64,000 nt of DNA from the NCBI GenBank assembly GCA_913055605.1, contig CAJXKJ010000009.1, positions 1-64,000 on the forward strand, read 5' to 3'. Both the position numbers and the translations under genes were made by a program. Numbering within the stretch: position 1 is the stretch's first letter; the number at the start of each line of letters is the position of its first letter. The notes below the pieces were generated by a model. The model was given only the letters and a program-made list of their open reading frames with translations. It was not told where the DNA came from and searched no databases. Positions 26,367-35,318 of this stretch are shown piece after piece. Origin of the DNA: an uncultured Euryhalocaulis sp. (GTDB lineage: Bacteria; Pseudomonadota; Alphaproteobacteria; Caulobacterales; Maricaulaceae).

Positions 26367-29300
26367 TCGGCCGGCCCCATGGTTTCGCCCGGCTGCGTTT
26401 GCGGCGTCCGCCCCGGCCCGAAGGACAGCAGGGACAGCCGGCGGCTGAGCACATAGAAGGTCGGGGTCAACATCAGGCCGACGATCGTCACCCCGATCAT
26501 GCCGGAGAACACCGCCACGCCCAGCGCGACGCGCTGTTCCGCGCCGGCGCCGGTGGCGAAGACCAGCGGCGTGACGCCCAGGATGAAGGCCAGCGAGGTC
26601 ATCAGGATCGGGCGCAGGCGCAGGCGCGCGGCGCGCTCGGCCGCCGCGAAGCGGTCCAGCCCACGCTCCTCCAGATGCTTGGCGAACTCCACGATCAGGA
26701 TGGCGTTCTTGGCCGCCAGCCCGACAAGGACCACGAAGGCCACCTGTGTCAGGATGTTCACGTCCAGCCCGCGGATCGCCACGCCGATCAGCGCGCCCAG
26801 GATCGCCATCGGCACGACCAGGATCACCGCCAGCGGCAGGGTGACGCTCTCATACTGCGCCGCCAGCACCAGGAAGACGAACAGCGTCGCCATCAGGAAC
26901 ACGCCGACCAGGCCGCCCGATTCCTGCTGCTGGATAAAGGCAACGTCCCGCCATTCGAAGCTGAAGCCGGCCGGCAGCACCTGCTGCGCCATCGCCTCCA
27001 GCGTCGCCATCAGCTCGCCGGACGACACGCCCGGCGCGGGCTCCGCGTCCAGTTCGGCCGCCGGGTACAGATTGTGCCGCGGCACGCGCTGGGGCCCGGC
27101 GGTCTCCGACACAGTAACCACGGCGGACAGCGGGATCATTTCCCCGTCCAGGCTGCGCACCCAGATGCCGTTGATGTCCGCCGGATTGTCGCGGAAATCG
27201 GCGTCGGCCTGCGCGGTCACGCGATAGGTGCGGCCCAGATAGTTGAAGTCGTTGACGTATGTGGAGCCGAGGAAGACCTCCAGCGCCTGATTGACCTCCG
27301 ACACCGGCACGCGCAGGGCCTCGGCCTTGTCGCGGTCGATGTCCAGACGGGCGCGCGGCGTGGCGGCTTCATAGAAGCTGACGGCGCTGGCGACGTCCGG
27401 ATTCTGGGCGCCCGCGCCCATCATCATCTGCGCGGCCTGGGCCAGCGCGGCGTAGCCGTTTCCGGCCCGGTCCTGGATCATCATGCGCACGCCGGAGCCC
27501 GAACCCAGCCCCTCCACCGCCGGCGGCAGGACGGGGATGATCATCGCCTCGTCGATCTGGCCGACGGTCTGGCGCACCTCGGCCATCACGTCGTCGGTGC
27601 TGAGGCCGGCCTTCGCCCGCTCCTTGTAGTCGTCGAAGGTGAAGAAGGCGGTCGCGGCGTTGGACGCGATGGTGTTGGTCGAGGCCTGGAAGCCGGTGAA
27701 GGAGATCATCCGGTCCACGCCCTCGACCTGGATGATGCGCTCCACCGCCTCGTCCATCACCGCGCGCGTGCGGTCCAGCGAGGCGCCCGGCGGCAGCTGC
27801 ATGATGACGAAGCCATAGCCGCGGTCCATTTCCGGGATGAAGCCCTTGGGCGAGGCCTGGAAGGTGAAGCCGGTGATGGCGATCAGGCCGGCATAGACGA
27901 TCAGCACGATCCCGCCGACGCGCACCAGCCGCCGCGTGCCCGCGCCATAGGCCGCGCCCAGACGGTCGAAGCCGCGATTGAACGCGCCGAAGAACGGGGC
28001 CAGCAGGCCGCCGCGCTGCACGCCCTCGGCGTGCGGCTTCAGCAGCGCCGCGGCCAGCGCCGGCGACAGGGTCAGCGACACAAAAGCAGAGATCACCGTG
28101 GCAGTGGCGATGGCCAGCGCGAACTGCTTGTAGAACTGGCCGGAAATGCCGCCGATGAAGGCGACCGGCACGAACACCGCGGTCAGCACCAGCGCGATGG
28201 CGATCAGCGCCCCGCCGACCTCGTCCATCGATTTTCGCGCGGCCTCGCGCGGATTCAGCCCGTCGGCCAGATTCCGCTCCACATTCTCCACCACCACGAT
28301 GGCGTCGTCGACGACGATGCCGATGGCCAGCACGAGGCCGAACATGGTCAGCGAATTGATCGACCCGCCAGTCAGCAGGAAGACCGAGAACGCCCCGATG
28401 ATCGACACCGGGATGGCCAGGATCGGGATCAGCGCGGCGCGGAAGCTCTGCAGGAACAGGAAGACCACGATCACGACCAGCAGCACCGCCTCGATCAGCG
28501 TCTTCTGCACTTCGTGGATGGCGTGGCCGACGAATTCGGTCGGGTTGTAGACGATTTCGTACTCCAGCCCCGGCGGGAAGCCCTCGCCCAGCCTGGCCAT
28601 CGTCTCCTTCACGCTTTCGGCGGTGGCCAGCGCGTTGCTGCCCGGGCGCTGGAACACCGCGACGCCGATCGCCTCCTGCCCGTCCAGGAAGCCACGCATC
28701 GTGTAGTCCTGCGCGCCCAGCTCCACCCGGCCGACATCGCGCACGCGCACGATCCCGGTGGGCGAATCCGCCGCGATGACGACGTCGCCGAACGCTTCTG
28801 GCTCCACCAGCCGGCCCGGCGCCTCGATGGTCAGTTCATAGTCGGAGCCGGTGGCGTAGGGCGGCGCGCCCAGCACGCCGGAGGCGACCTGCACGTTCTG
28901 GCGACGCAGCGCGGTGATGACGTCGCCGGCCGTGAGGCCGCGCGCGGCGACCAGCTGCGGGTCCAGCCAGACGCGCATGGCGTACTGGCTGCCGCCGAAA
29001 ATCTGCGCGCGCCCGACGCCGGGCAGGCGCTGGATCTCGTCCAGCACGTTCAGATAGGCGTAGTTCGAGACATAGAGGTGATCGAACGTCTGATCCGGCG
29101 ACAGCATGTTGACGAACATCAGGATGTTCGTGGTCGCTTGCTCCACCGTCACGCCGATCTGGCGCACTTCCTCGGGCAGGCGCGCCTCAGCCGCGGAGAC
29201 GCGGTTCTGGACCAGCATCTGCGCGCGGTCGAGATCGGCGCCCAGGCCGAACGTCACTTCGATGGTCACCCGGCCGTCGCTGGTCGAGGCGGAGGACAGA

Positions 29301-29536
29301 TACAGCATGTCCTCGATGCCGTTGATCGCCTGTTCCAGCGGCGCGGCCACGGTCTCCGCGATCGTTTCGGGGCTGGCGCCCGGATAGACCGCGCTGACCG
29401 ACACGATGGGCGGCACGACCTCCGGATATTCGGACACCGGCAGGCGGCCGATGGAGACGAAGCCCAGAATGGTGATCAGGACGGACAGCACGATCGCGAA
29501 GATCGGGCGGTCGATGAAGAAACGGGAAAAGGCCAT
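26363..29536 (-). CDS. RND multidrug efflux permease (HAE1/AcrB type)
   Basis: 1057 residues, the usual length of AcrB/MexB. It begins MAFSRFFIDRPIFAIVLSVLITILGFVSI and has 12 membrane segments with two large periplasmic loops. The proton-relay aspartates are in IGIVVDDAIVVVENVERN, and GLAAKNAILIVEFAKHLEERG marks the second half. It exports amphipathic compounds from periplasm and inner membrane by proton antiport, with the adaptor and outer-membrane factor of this operon. The operon is divergent from a TetR gene. Confidence 0.96.
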   Translation of the reverse strand: MAFSRFFIDRPIFAIVLSVLITILGFVSIGRLPVSEYPEVVPPIVSVSAVYPGASPETIAETVAAPLEQAINGIEDMLYLSSASTSDGRVTIEVTFGLGADLDRAQMLVQNRVSAAEARLPEEVRQIGVTVEQATTNILMFVNMLSPDQTFDHLYVSNYAYLNVLDEIQRLPGVGRAQIFGGSQYAMRVWLDPQLVAARGLTAGDVITALRRQNVQVASGVLGAPPYATGSDYELTIEAPGRLVEPEAFGDVVIAADSPTGIVRVRDVGRVELGAQDYTMRGFLDGQEAIGVAVFQRPGSNALATAESVKETMARLGEGFPPGLEYEIVYNPTEFVGHAIHEVQKTLIEAVLLVVIVVFLFLQSFRAALIPILAIPVSIIGAFSVFLLTGGSINSLTMFGLVLAIGIVVDDAIVVVENVERNLADGLNPREAARKSMDEVGGALIAIALVLTAVFVPVAFIGGISGQFYKQFALAIATATVISAFVSLTLSPALAAALLKPHAEGVQRGGLLAPFFGAFNRGFDRLGAAYGAGTRRLVRVGGIVLIVYAGLIAITGFTFQASPKGFIPEMDRGYGFVIMQLPPGASLDRTRAVMDEAVERIIQVEGVDRMISFTGFQASTNTIASNAATAFFTFDDYKERAKAGLSTDDVMAEVRQTVGQIDEAMIIPVLPPAVEGLGSGSGVRMMIQDRAGNGYAALAQAAQMMMGAGAQNPDVASAVSFYEAATPRARLDIDRDKAEALRVPVSEVNQALEVFLGSTYVNDFNYLGRTYRVTAQADADFRDNPADINGIWVRSLDGEMIPLSAVVTVSETAGPQRVPRHNLYPAAELDAEPAPGVSSGELMATLEAMAQQVLPAGFSFEWRDVAFIQQQESGGLVGVFLMATLFVFLVLAAQYESVTLPLAVILVVPMAILGALIGVAIRGLDVNILTQVAFVVLVGLAAKNAILIVEFAKHLEERGLDRFAAAERAARLRLRPILMTSLAFILGVTPLVFATGAGAEQRVALGVAVFSGMIGVTIVGLMLTPTFYVLSRRLSLLSFGPGRTPQTQPGETMGPAE

Positions 29537-29609
29537 GGCCGGCTCCTGGGGGGCCGCGGCGCAATCCGCCCCGGCCCCGAAACTGTTCTGTCTGACGCGG
29601 ACCGCGCGC

Positions 29610-30776
29610 CTAGCGCGCGGCGAGTTCGATTTTTCCGGGCGTGGTGCTGACCAGCGTGCCGGGATAGGCGGCCTGGCCGCCGGCCACGATCACGCGGTCC
29701 TCGGCCTGCAGCCCGCCCTGAACCACGCGCAGGCCGTCCACGACGGGTCCGGCGCCGATGGGGCGCGGCTCCACGACGTTTTCGGCGTTCACGACCAGCA
29801 CGTATTTGAAGTTCTGGTCGGAGCTGACGGCCGCTTCGGGCACCAGCATCGCGTTGGCGATGCTGCCGCGGGAAAACTGCACCCGCACGAACTGGCCGGG
29901 GGAGAAACGCCCGTCCGGATTGTCCACCACGGCCCGCATGCGGACGACGCCGGTGCGCGGATCGACCTGGTTGTCGATGAAGTCGACGCGGCCCGAATGG
30001 GTGAAGGCGCTCTCGCCCTCCAGCCGGAACCGGACCTGCTGCACCGCGCCCATGCCCGGCCGGCCCATCGTGCTGGCGACCTCCGGCGTCACGGCGAAGG
30101 AGATATGGATCGGGTCGACCGACACGATCGTGGTCAGCAGGGAATCGTTGGCGCTGACCAGATTGCCCGGATCGATGCGGCGGTCGGACACCCGGCCGTC
30201 GATCGGCGCGGTGATCGTGGTGTAGCCCAGATCGATCCGCGCGGCCTCCAGCCGCGCCTGCGCGGCGTTGAGGGCGGCGGTCGCCTCGGCCGCGCCGCTG
30301 GCGCGGCGGTCGAATTCCTCGCGGGAGATGGCGTCCTGGTCCACCAGCGTCTCGGCCCGGCGGCGCTCCTCGGCCGCCAGGTCGCGCATCGCGGCGGCGC
30401 GGGCGCGTTCGGCCTCGGCCTGGCTGACGGCGGCGGCGAACGGCGCCGGGTCGATGGTGAACAGGACGTCGCCGGCCTCCACCATCTGCCCGTCGTCGAA
30501 ATGCACCGCGGCCAGCCGCCCGCTGACCTGGGCGCTGATGTCGATGGACTGGACGGCCTCGAACCGGCCGACGGCTTCGTCATGGACGTCCACCGAATGG
30601 ACGAGCGGCGCGGCCACAGTCACCTGGGGGGCTGGGGGAGCGGCCATGGCCGCCGCCGCTCCCTGCTCCTGACCGCAACCGGCCAGAAGGCCGGCGCCGC
30701 CGAGCAGGATAGCAATTGCGAAAGCGCGCGCCGCGCGCGGCGCGAACGGGGAGAAGGAAGAAGCCGGAAGCGACAT
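29610..30776 (-). CDS. RND efflux periplasmic adaptor (MFP/AcrA-like) lipoprotein
   Basis: 388 residues from ATG 30776. This start is chosen because it gives a clean lipoprotein leader (AFAIAILLGGAGLLAGCG); an ATG at 30827 would add 17 residues, and neither has a strong ribosome site. Domains in order: barrel-sandwich half QSIDISAQVSGRLAAVHFDDGQMVEAGDVLF, an alpha hairpin, the second half GYTTITAPIDGRVSDRRIDPG, then beta-barrel and membrane-proximal domains. It bridges permease and channel. An 8-bp inverted repeat (CCGCGCGC/GCGCGCGG) surrounds the stop codon. Confidence 0.93.
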   Translation of the reverse strand: MSLPASSFSPFAPRAARAFAIAILLGGAGLLAGCGQEQGAAAAMAAPPAPQVTVAAPLVHSVDVHDEAVGRFEAVQSIDISAQVSGRLAAVHFDDGQMVEAGDVLFTIDPAPFAAAVSQAEAERARAAAMRDLAAEERRRAETLVDQDAISREEFDRRASGAAEATAALNAAQARLEAARIDLGYTTITAPIDGRVSDRRIDPGNLVSANDSLLTTIVSVDPIHISFAVTPEVASTMGRPGMGAVQQVRFRLEGESAFTHSGRVDFIDNQVDPRTGVVRMRAVVDNPDGRFSPGQFVRVQFSRGSIANAMLVPEAAVSSDQNFKYVLVVNAENVVEPRPIGAGPVVDGLRVVQGGLQAEDRVIVAGGQAAYPGTLVSTTPGKIELAAR

Positions 30777-30850
30777 TGGCTGGAAACCGTTTGTTTGTGG
30801 CGCCCGGCCGGGCCGCCGGGTTTTCATGCTGGACGTACGATGAAACTGAT

Positions 30851-30890
30851 GGTACCGATCAGTAACAGGCGCTAGGTACTGACCGGTAAC
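30851..30890. promoter_or_regulatory. Tandem TetR-type operators for the efflux operon
   Basis: Two 16-bp sites, GGTACCGATCAGTAAC (30851-30866) and GGTACTGACCGGTAAC (30875-30890), match at 13 of 16 bases and are 24 bp apart start to start. Each is an imperfect palindrome with GGTAC/GTAAC arms, as expected for TetR dimers. They sit between the adaptor start and the divergent TetR gene, where AcrR/TtgR-like repressors bind. The rest of the 296-bp gap shows nothing I can name. Confidence 0.65.
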
Positions 30891-31072
30891 ACCCCTGTCA
30901 AGGCAGAGGTAGGGAGAAAAATCGATGGGCGGACCGGTTTCCGGGCGGAATGGCCGCCCGCGCACTGTCGGCGTTGTGAACGGCGCAACGAAAAGACAGG
31001 CGGTACGTTCTGGCGATCCTGTATGCTGCGAATCTCGACCAGCCCGGCGAACGGGCGGCGCGTGAGGAAACG

Positions 31073-31681
31073 ATGAGCCAGGAAATGGAGGCCGATACGG
31101 GGGATTGCGAGATCAAGGCGCCCCCGCGCGAGCGAATTCTGACGGCCGCGGACGATCTGTTCCGGCGCTACGGCATCCGGGGCGTCGGCGTGGAAGCCAT
31201 CGCCGAGGCGGCCGAAACCAACAAGATGACGCTCTACCGGCATTATTCGTCGAAGGACGAGCTGGTCGCCGCCTGGCTCCAGTCGGTTGTGGCCACATGG
31301 GTCGCCGAATGGGACGCGCTGGACCGCCTGCCCGCCTCGGTCCCCCACAAGAAACGCATCGACCGTTTCCTGGAAGCCTTCGGCGACGCGTTCGAGCGAT
31401 GCGCAGAGCGCGGATGCGCGATGATGAATTCGCTGGCCGAACTGCCGGAAAAGGACCATCCGGCCCGCGCCGTGCTGAACGACTACAAGGCCGAAAGCCG
31501 CAAGCGGATGATCAAGCTGTTCCGCGAATGCGGCGTGGCGGAGCCGGCCAAGGCGGCCGAGGAAATCCAGCTTCTGATGGACGGGGCCAAATCCTGCGTT
31601 CAGGACCTTGGCGCCGCGCGCAGCCGCACCCGCTTCATCCAGATGGCCAAGACCCTGCTCGACGGCCGCATGCGCGACTGA
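31073..31681 (+). CDS. TetR-family transcriptional regulator (efflux repressor)
   Basis: 202 residues. The N-terminal TetR helix-turn-helix is ILTAADDLFRRYGIRGVGVEAIAEAAETNKMTLYRHYSSKDEL, about residues 20-65; the C-terminal ligand domain carries CAERGCAMMNSLAELP. The start is preceded by GAGGAAACG. It is divergent from the RND operon with paired palindromes between them, so it most likely represses the pump and responds to pump substrates (inference from context). Confidence 0.92.
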   Translation: MSQEMEADTGDCEIKAPPRERILTAADDLFRRYGIRGVGVEAIAEAAETNKMTLYRHYSSKDELVAAWLQSVVATWVAEWDALDRLPASVPHKKRIDRFLEAFGDAFERCAERGCAMMNSLAELPEKDHPARAVLNDYKAESRKRMIKLFRECGVAEPAKAAEEIQLLMDGAKSCVQDLGAARSRTRFIQMAKTLLDGRMRD

Positions 31682-31836
31682 CTGCGCGCCTATGGCCCAA
31701 CCCGCCACAAAGCCGTGACCGCCCTCGACGGCGGCCGGGCTGGGCGCGACAATCCCTCGCAAGGACCCGAAGATGTCCGCCGCGCGGCGACCGCGGCGCA
31801 CCGCGCCCGCCCTGCCGCACCAATGGGAGGATAGCG

Positions 31837-32901
31837 ATGAAACGGAAATTCGCCGCCGCCGGCGCGCTGGGCGCGGGCCTGACCCTGATCGCCGGGGCGG
31901 GCGCCGGCCAGACACCTGACAATCAGACCACCAATCCGGACGCCGTGTTCGACTCGCCGGAGGGCTGGAGCGTTCCGCGCACCGAATGGGGCGATCCGGA
32001 TTTGCGCGGCATGTGGCCGCTCGATCTCGGCCAGACGCCGATGCAGCGCCCCGCGGCGCTGGGCGACAAGGCGTATCTGACCGATTCCGAATACGCGGAC
32101 GCCGTCGCGGAGGCCGCCGCCGAAATGGGCGCCTATGAACGCGAGGACGCCAATAACGAGATCAGCACCGGCCACTGGTTCGAATACGGACGGGTGCTGC
32201 GCCAGACCTCGCTGATCATGGAGCCGGCGGACGGGCGTATCCCGGCGCTGACCGAAGAAGGCGAGGCGCGCAAGACGCGGATGAACTCTAGCTGGGGACA
32301 GGATACGTTCGACAGCATCGCGGATTTCAATTCGCTGGACCGCTGCATCACGCGCGGCATGCCGGCCTCGATGATCCCCTTCCCCTATAATAACGGCGTC
32401 GAGATCTTCCAGGCGCCCGGCTATGTCGTGCTGAACCTGGAGATGATCCACGAAACGCGGATTATCCCGCTGGACGGCCGCGATCCGGTCCCGGGATCGA
32501 TGGAGACCTGGCTCGGCTCCTCGGTCGGCCACTGGGACGGCGACACGCTGGTCATCGAGACGACGAATTTCAACGGCGACTCGCCGATGGTGATCGTCGG
32601 GCCCAGCAACCAGCCCGTCCCGACCAGCGAGGCCCTGCATGTGGTGGAGCATCTGACCCTGACCGGGCCGGACACGATGCATTACGAGGCGTGGGTGGAA
32701 GACCCGGTCGTGCTGACCGGCGGCTTCAAGCTGGATTTCCCCTGGCGGCGGAACGCCGATTACGGCGCCTATGAATATGGCTGCCACGAGGGCAACACCG
32801 TGGTGCCGAACTATATCATCTCCACCAGCCCGCGCTTCGCGAACGGGGAGCTGGGAATGTCCGCCGGCGAGTGGATCGAGGCGAACATTCCCCAGCAATA
32901 G
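31837..32901 (+). CDS. Exported protein of unknown function
   Basis: 354 residues from ATG 31837, preceded by GGGAGG; the ORF-track start far upstream overlaps tetR and is rejected. Signal peptide FAAAGALGAGLTLIAGAGAGQ. Conserved blocks include DLRGMWPLD near residue 52, IFQAPGYVVLNLEMIHETRIIPLDGRDP, and SSVGHWDGDTLVIETTNFNGDSP. These define a family of secreted proteins common in Sphingomonadales and Acidobacteria, often beside catabolic genes, with no known activity. It is convergent (7 bp) with the catabolic operon. Confidence 0.75.
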   Translation: MKRKFAAAGALGAGLTLIAGAGAGQTPDNQTTNPDAVFDSPEGWSVPRTEWGDPDLRGMWPLDLGQTPMQRPAALGDKAYLTDSEYADAVAEAAAEMGAYEREDANNEISTGHWFEYGRVLRQTSLIMEPADGRIPALTEEGEARKTRMNSSWGQDTFDSIADFNSLDRCITRGMPASMIPFPYNNGVEIFQAPGYVVLNLEMIHETRIIPLDGRDPVPGSMETWLGSSVGHWDGDTLVIETTNFNGDSPMVIVGPSNQPVPTSEALHVVEHLTLTGPDTMHYEAWVEDPVVLTGGFKLDFPWRRNADYGAYEYGCHEGNTVVPNYIISTSPRFANGELGMSAGEWIEANIPQQ

Positions 32902-32908
32902 GCCCGAC

Positions 32909-33811
32909 TTAGTCTTCGGCCAGCTGCTCCAGATAGCGGAAGATGTCGGTATTGTCCGCGCCCTCGCCGAGCGCGGCCTCGGCCGCGTCATAGAGCGCCG
33001 AGGTGCCGTCCAGCAGCGCGGCTTCGGCGCCGGCGGCCTGCGCCACTTCGCGCGCCAGCCGCAAATCCTTGGCCATCAGCTTCAGCGCGAAGCCGGAGCT
33101 GAAGGTGCGCGGCAGGACATAGGCCGGGATTTTCTGCTCCGTCCCTGTATTGCGCCCGGACGAGGCGTTCAGCACCGCGATCATGGTCTCGGGGTCCAGG
33201 CCAAAGCGCGTTCCGGCGATCAGCGCCTCGCACGCCGTCGCCAGATTGGCGGCCGACAGATAATTGTTCAGCGCCTTCATGGCGTGGCCGCTGCCCGGCC
33301 CGCCGGTCTTGGTGACCTTGCCCATCGGCGCCAGCACGGGGAGCGCCCGCTCCACCACCGCTTCCTCGCCGCCCGCCATGATGGCGAGCGATCCGTCCAC
33401 GGCGCGCGGCACCCCGCCGGACACCGGGGCGTCCACCAGCGGAACGCCCCTGGCCTTCAGATCGGCCTCCAGCGCGCGCGTGCCGGTGGGCGAGGACGAG
33501 GACATGTCGATGGCGACCAGACCCGGCTTCGGATCGGCCAGAACATTGTCCGCCGCCTCCAGCAGCACCTGGCGCACGATGTCGCCGTTCGGCAGCATGG
33601 TGATCACGGCGTCCGCCGCCGCGCCCAGCGCGGCCAGGCTTTCGGGCGCCGCGCAGCCGGTCTCTTCGGCGAACTTCGCCGCCGCGCCCGGCGCGGCGTC
33701 GAAGACGTGCAGGCGATAGCCGGCGGCGATCAGGTTGCGGGCCATCGGCGCGCCCATCGCGCCGATGCCGATAAAGCCGATCTCCGCCGGCGCGGTCAGG
33801 TCGCCCGCCAT
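32909..33811 (-). CDS. NAD(P)-dependent beta-hydroxyacid dehydrogenase (HIBADH family)
   Basis: 300 residues from ATG 33811. Rossmann motif IGFIGIGAMGAPMARNL, substrate loop DAPVSGGVPRAVDGSLAIMAGG, and catalytic lysine segment GHAMKALNNYLSAANLATACEAL are those of 3-hydroxyisobutyrate / tartronate-semialdehyde dehydrogenases. It oxidises a beta-hydroxyacid or reduces the semialdehyde; the exact substrate cannot be read. It starts two bases after the carboxymuconolactone decarboxylase-like stop and is the last gene of the seven-gene catabolic run. Confidence 0.9.
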   Translation of the reverse strand: MAGDLTAPAEIGFIGIGAMGAPMARNLIAAGYRLHVFDAAPGAAAKFAEETGCAAPESLAALGAAADAVITMLPNGDIVRQVLLEAADNVLADPKPGLVAIDMSSSSPTGTRALEADLKARGVPLVDAPVSGGVPRAVDGSLAIMAGGEEAVVERALPVLAPMGKVTKTGGPGSGHAMKALNNYLSAANLATACEALIAGTRFGLDPETMIAVLNASSGRNTGTEQKIPAYVLPRTFSSGFALKLMAKDLRLAREVAQAAGAEAALLDGTSALYDAAEAALGEGADNTDIFRYLEQLAED

Positions 33812-33813
33812 GA

Positions 33814-34203
33814 TCAGCCTTCGTGCTCTTCGATCACCGGACCGGCGGACCGGAACGCGTCCACCGCCGCCGGCACGCCGGCATAGATCGCCACGTGCAG
33901 GAAGATTTCGGCGATTTCCTCCGGCGACAGGCCGTTGTTCAGCGCGCCGCGCGTATGGGCGACGACCTCGTGGCTGCGGCCGAGCGCGGCCAGCATGGCG
34001 AGGTTCATCAGGCTGCGGTCGCGGCGCGACAGCGCCTCGCGCCCCCAGGCCTGGCCCCAGCAATATTCGTTCAGCAGGTCCTGAAGGCCGCTGTTGAACT
34101 CGTTGCGGTTGTTCAGCGCGCGGTCGACATACACGTCGCCCAGAACCTCGCGGCGGATTTTTTCGCCTTTTTCGGCCAGATCTTTGCGGGTTTCGTCCGC
34201 CAT
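33814..34203 (-). CDS. Carboxymuconolactone decarboxylase family protein
   Basis: 129 residues from ATG 34203 behind CCAGGAGGAG. The CMD fold is recognisable: LNEYCWGQAWGREALSRRDRSLMNLAMLAALGRSHEVVAHTRGALNNGLSPEEIAEIFLHVAIYAGVPAAVDAF, close to PcaC (4-carboxymuconolactone decarboxylase) and lacking the CxxC of AhpD peroxidases. It may decarboxylate a lactone acid. The neighbouring dehydrogenase and lactone hydrolases fit a ring- or lactone-degrading pathway, though the rest of the beta-ketoadipate genes are not here. Confidence 0.88.
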   Translation of the reverse strand: MADETRKDLAEKGEKIRREVLGDVYVDRALNNRNEFNSGLQDLLNEYCWGQAWGREALSRRDRSLMNLAMLAALGRSHEVVAHTRGALNNGLSPEEIAEIFLHVAIYAGVPAAVDAFRSAGPVIEEHEG

Positions 34204-34336
34204 TTTCGGTCTCCTCCTGGATAATCGGCGCGGCTGGATAGCACACGGCGCGCCCTGAGAGCAGGACGCGCCGGATGCTTTAGGGATGTCGGGCCCCCGA
34301 GGCCAGACGCCAGGGGGCCGCACGATGTCGAAAACC

Positions 34337-35212
34337 CTAGGCCAGGGCGGTCTCGAACAGCGCCAGCAGACGGGCCCAGGCGTGCTCGGCCTGTTCCTCG
34401 TGATAGACGCGGGAGTCGGTGGGGCACCATCCGTGCATCGTGCCCTCATAGACCTCGACCTCCGCGTTCACGCCGTTGGCCGCGAAGGTTTCGCGCAGCG
34501 TCTCCTTGGCCTGCGGATCGGACTCGTCATCGTTTTCCGCGATGGCGATCAGGAAGCTGGCCTCCATCTGCGGGATCAGCAGATGCGGGCTGTCCGGCGC
34601 GTCGGTCGCCAGACCGCCGCCATGGAAGGTCGCCCCGGCGCCGACCCGGCCGGGGATGGCCGCCGCGGTGCGCATGACGAAGGGCCCGCCCATGCAATAG
34701 CCGGTCGTGCCGATCTGGCGGGACGTGTCCACCGCGTCCTGCGCGTCCAGCCAGGCGATGAAGGCCGTCGCGTCCGTGACCTGGGTCTCGGGGTTCAGCG
34801 CCTGCGCCAGCGGCATCACGTTGTCCTGAAATTCCGGGGCGCCGAACGCCGCGTCATAGCCCGGCACCGGCGCGGTCGCGCCGCGATAATAGGGATTGAC
34901 GGTCAGCACCGCATAGCCGGCCTCGGCCAGGCGCTTGCCCATGCCGCGGAAGGCCGGGCGCAGGCCGAAAATATCCGGCCAGACCAGGACGGCCGCCGTC
35001 GCGCCTTCGACCGGATGCACGAAATACGCGTCGCACACCCCGTCCGGCGTTTCGATCATGACGTCGGATTCGACAACCTCGGCCGCATGGGCCGGGCGCG
35101 CCGTGAAGGCGGCCATGCCGGCCGCGCCCATCAGCGCGCCGAAGCCGCGCCGGGATACGCCCCGCTTGCGCAGATAGTCCTGGGTTTCCTGTTCGGTCCG
35201 TTCGTCGCACAT
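34337..35212 (-). CDS. Dienelactone hydrolase family protein, Tat leader
   Basis: 291 residues. The N-terminus holds VSRRGFGALMGAAGMAAF, a twin-arginine-like leader, so it is likely periplasmic, which is unusual for classic dienelactone hydrolase. Catalytic residues are visible: the nucleophile Cys in GTTGYCMGGPF, the Asp near AIAENDDESDP, and the His in GTMHGWCPTDS. It hydrolyses an ester or lactone with an alpha/beta-hydrolase fold. It lies between the SMP-30 and CMD genes on the same strand, 106 and 133 bp away. Confidence 0.88.
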   Translation of the reverse strand: MCDERTEQETQDYLRKRGVSRRGFGALMGAAGMAAFTARPAHAAEVVESDVMIETPDGVCDAYFVHPVEGATAAVLVWPDIFGLRPAFRGMGKRLAEAGYAVLTVNPYYRGATAPVPGYDAAFGAPEFQDNVMPLAQALNPETQVTDATAFIAWLDAQDAVDTSRQIGTTGYCMGGPFVMRTAAAIPGRVGAGATFHGGGLATDAPDSPHLLIPQMEASFLIAIAENDDESDPQAKETLRETFAANGVNAEVEVYEGTMHGWCPTDSRVYHEEQAEHAWARLLALFETALA

Positions 35213-35318
35213 AGCGCGTCCTCCCCGTGATCGGGCCCCTCAGCGGGCCCTTGTTGGGGCGGATGCTAGCACGGATCGCGCCCGCGCGAGGCCGCGGGCT
35301 GCGGGTTTCGCGAATTTG

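Noticed and set aside
29602-29620. CCGCGCGC-CTA-GCGCGCGG hairpin at the adaptor stop as a terminator
   Set aside because: No T tract follows on the minus strand and the stem includes coding sequence and the stop codon. Probably a product of GC-rich composition.
26246-29650. 1134-residue plus-strand ORF
   Set aside because: Antisense shadow of the RND permease, with His/Asp/Arg-rich composition and no domain.
34278-34325. GGCCCCC...GGGGGCC inverted repeat between the CMD and dienelactone hydrolase genes as a terminator
   Set aside because: The loop is long and no U tract follows. It cannot be supported as a terminator or as evidence that the operon is split there.
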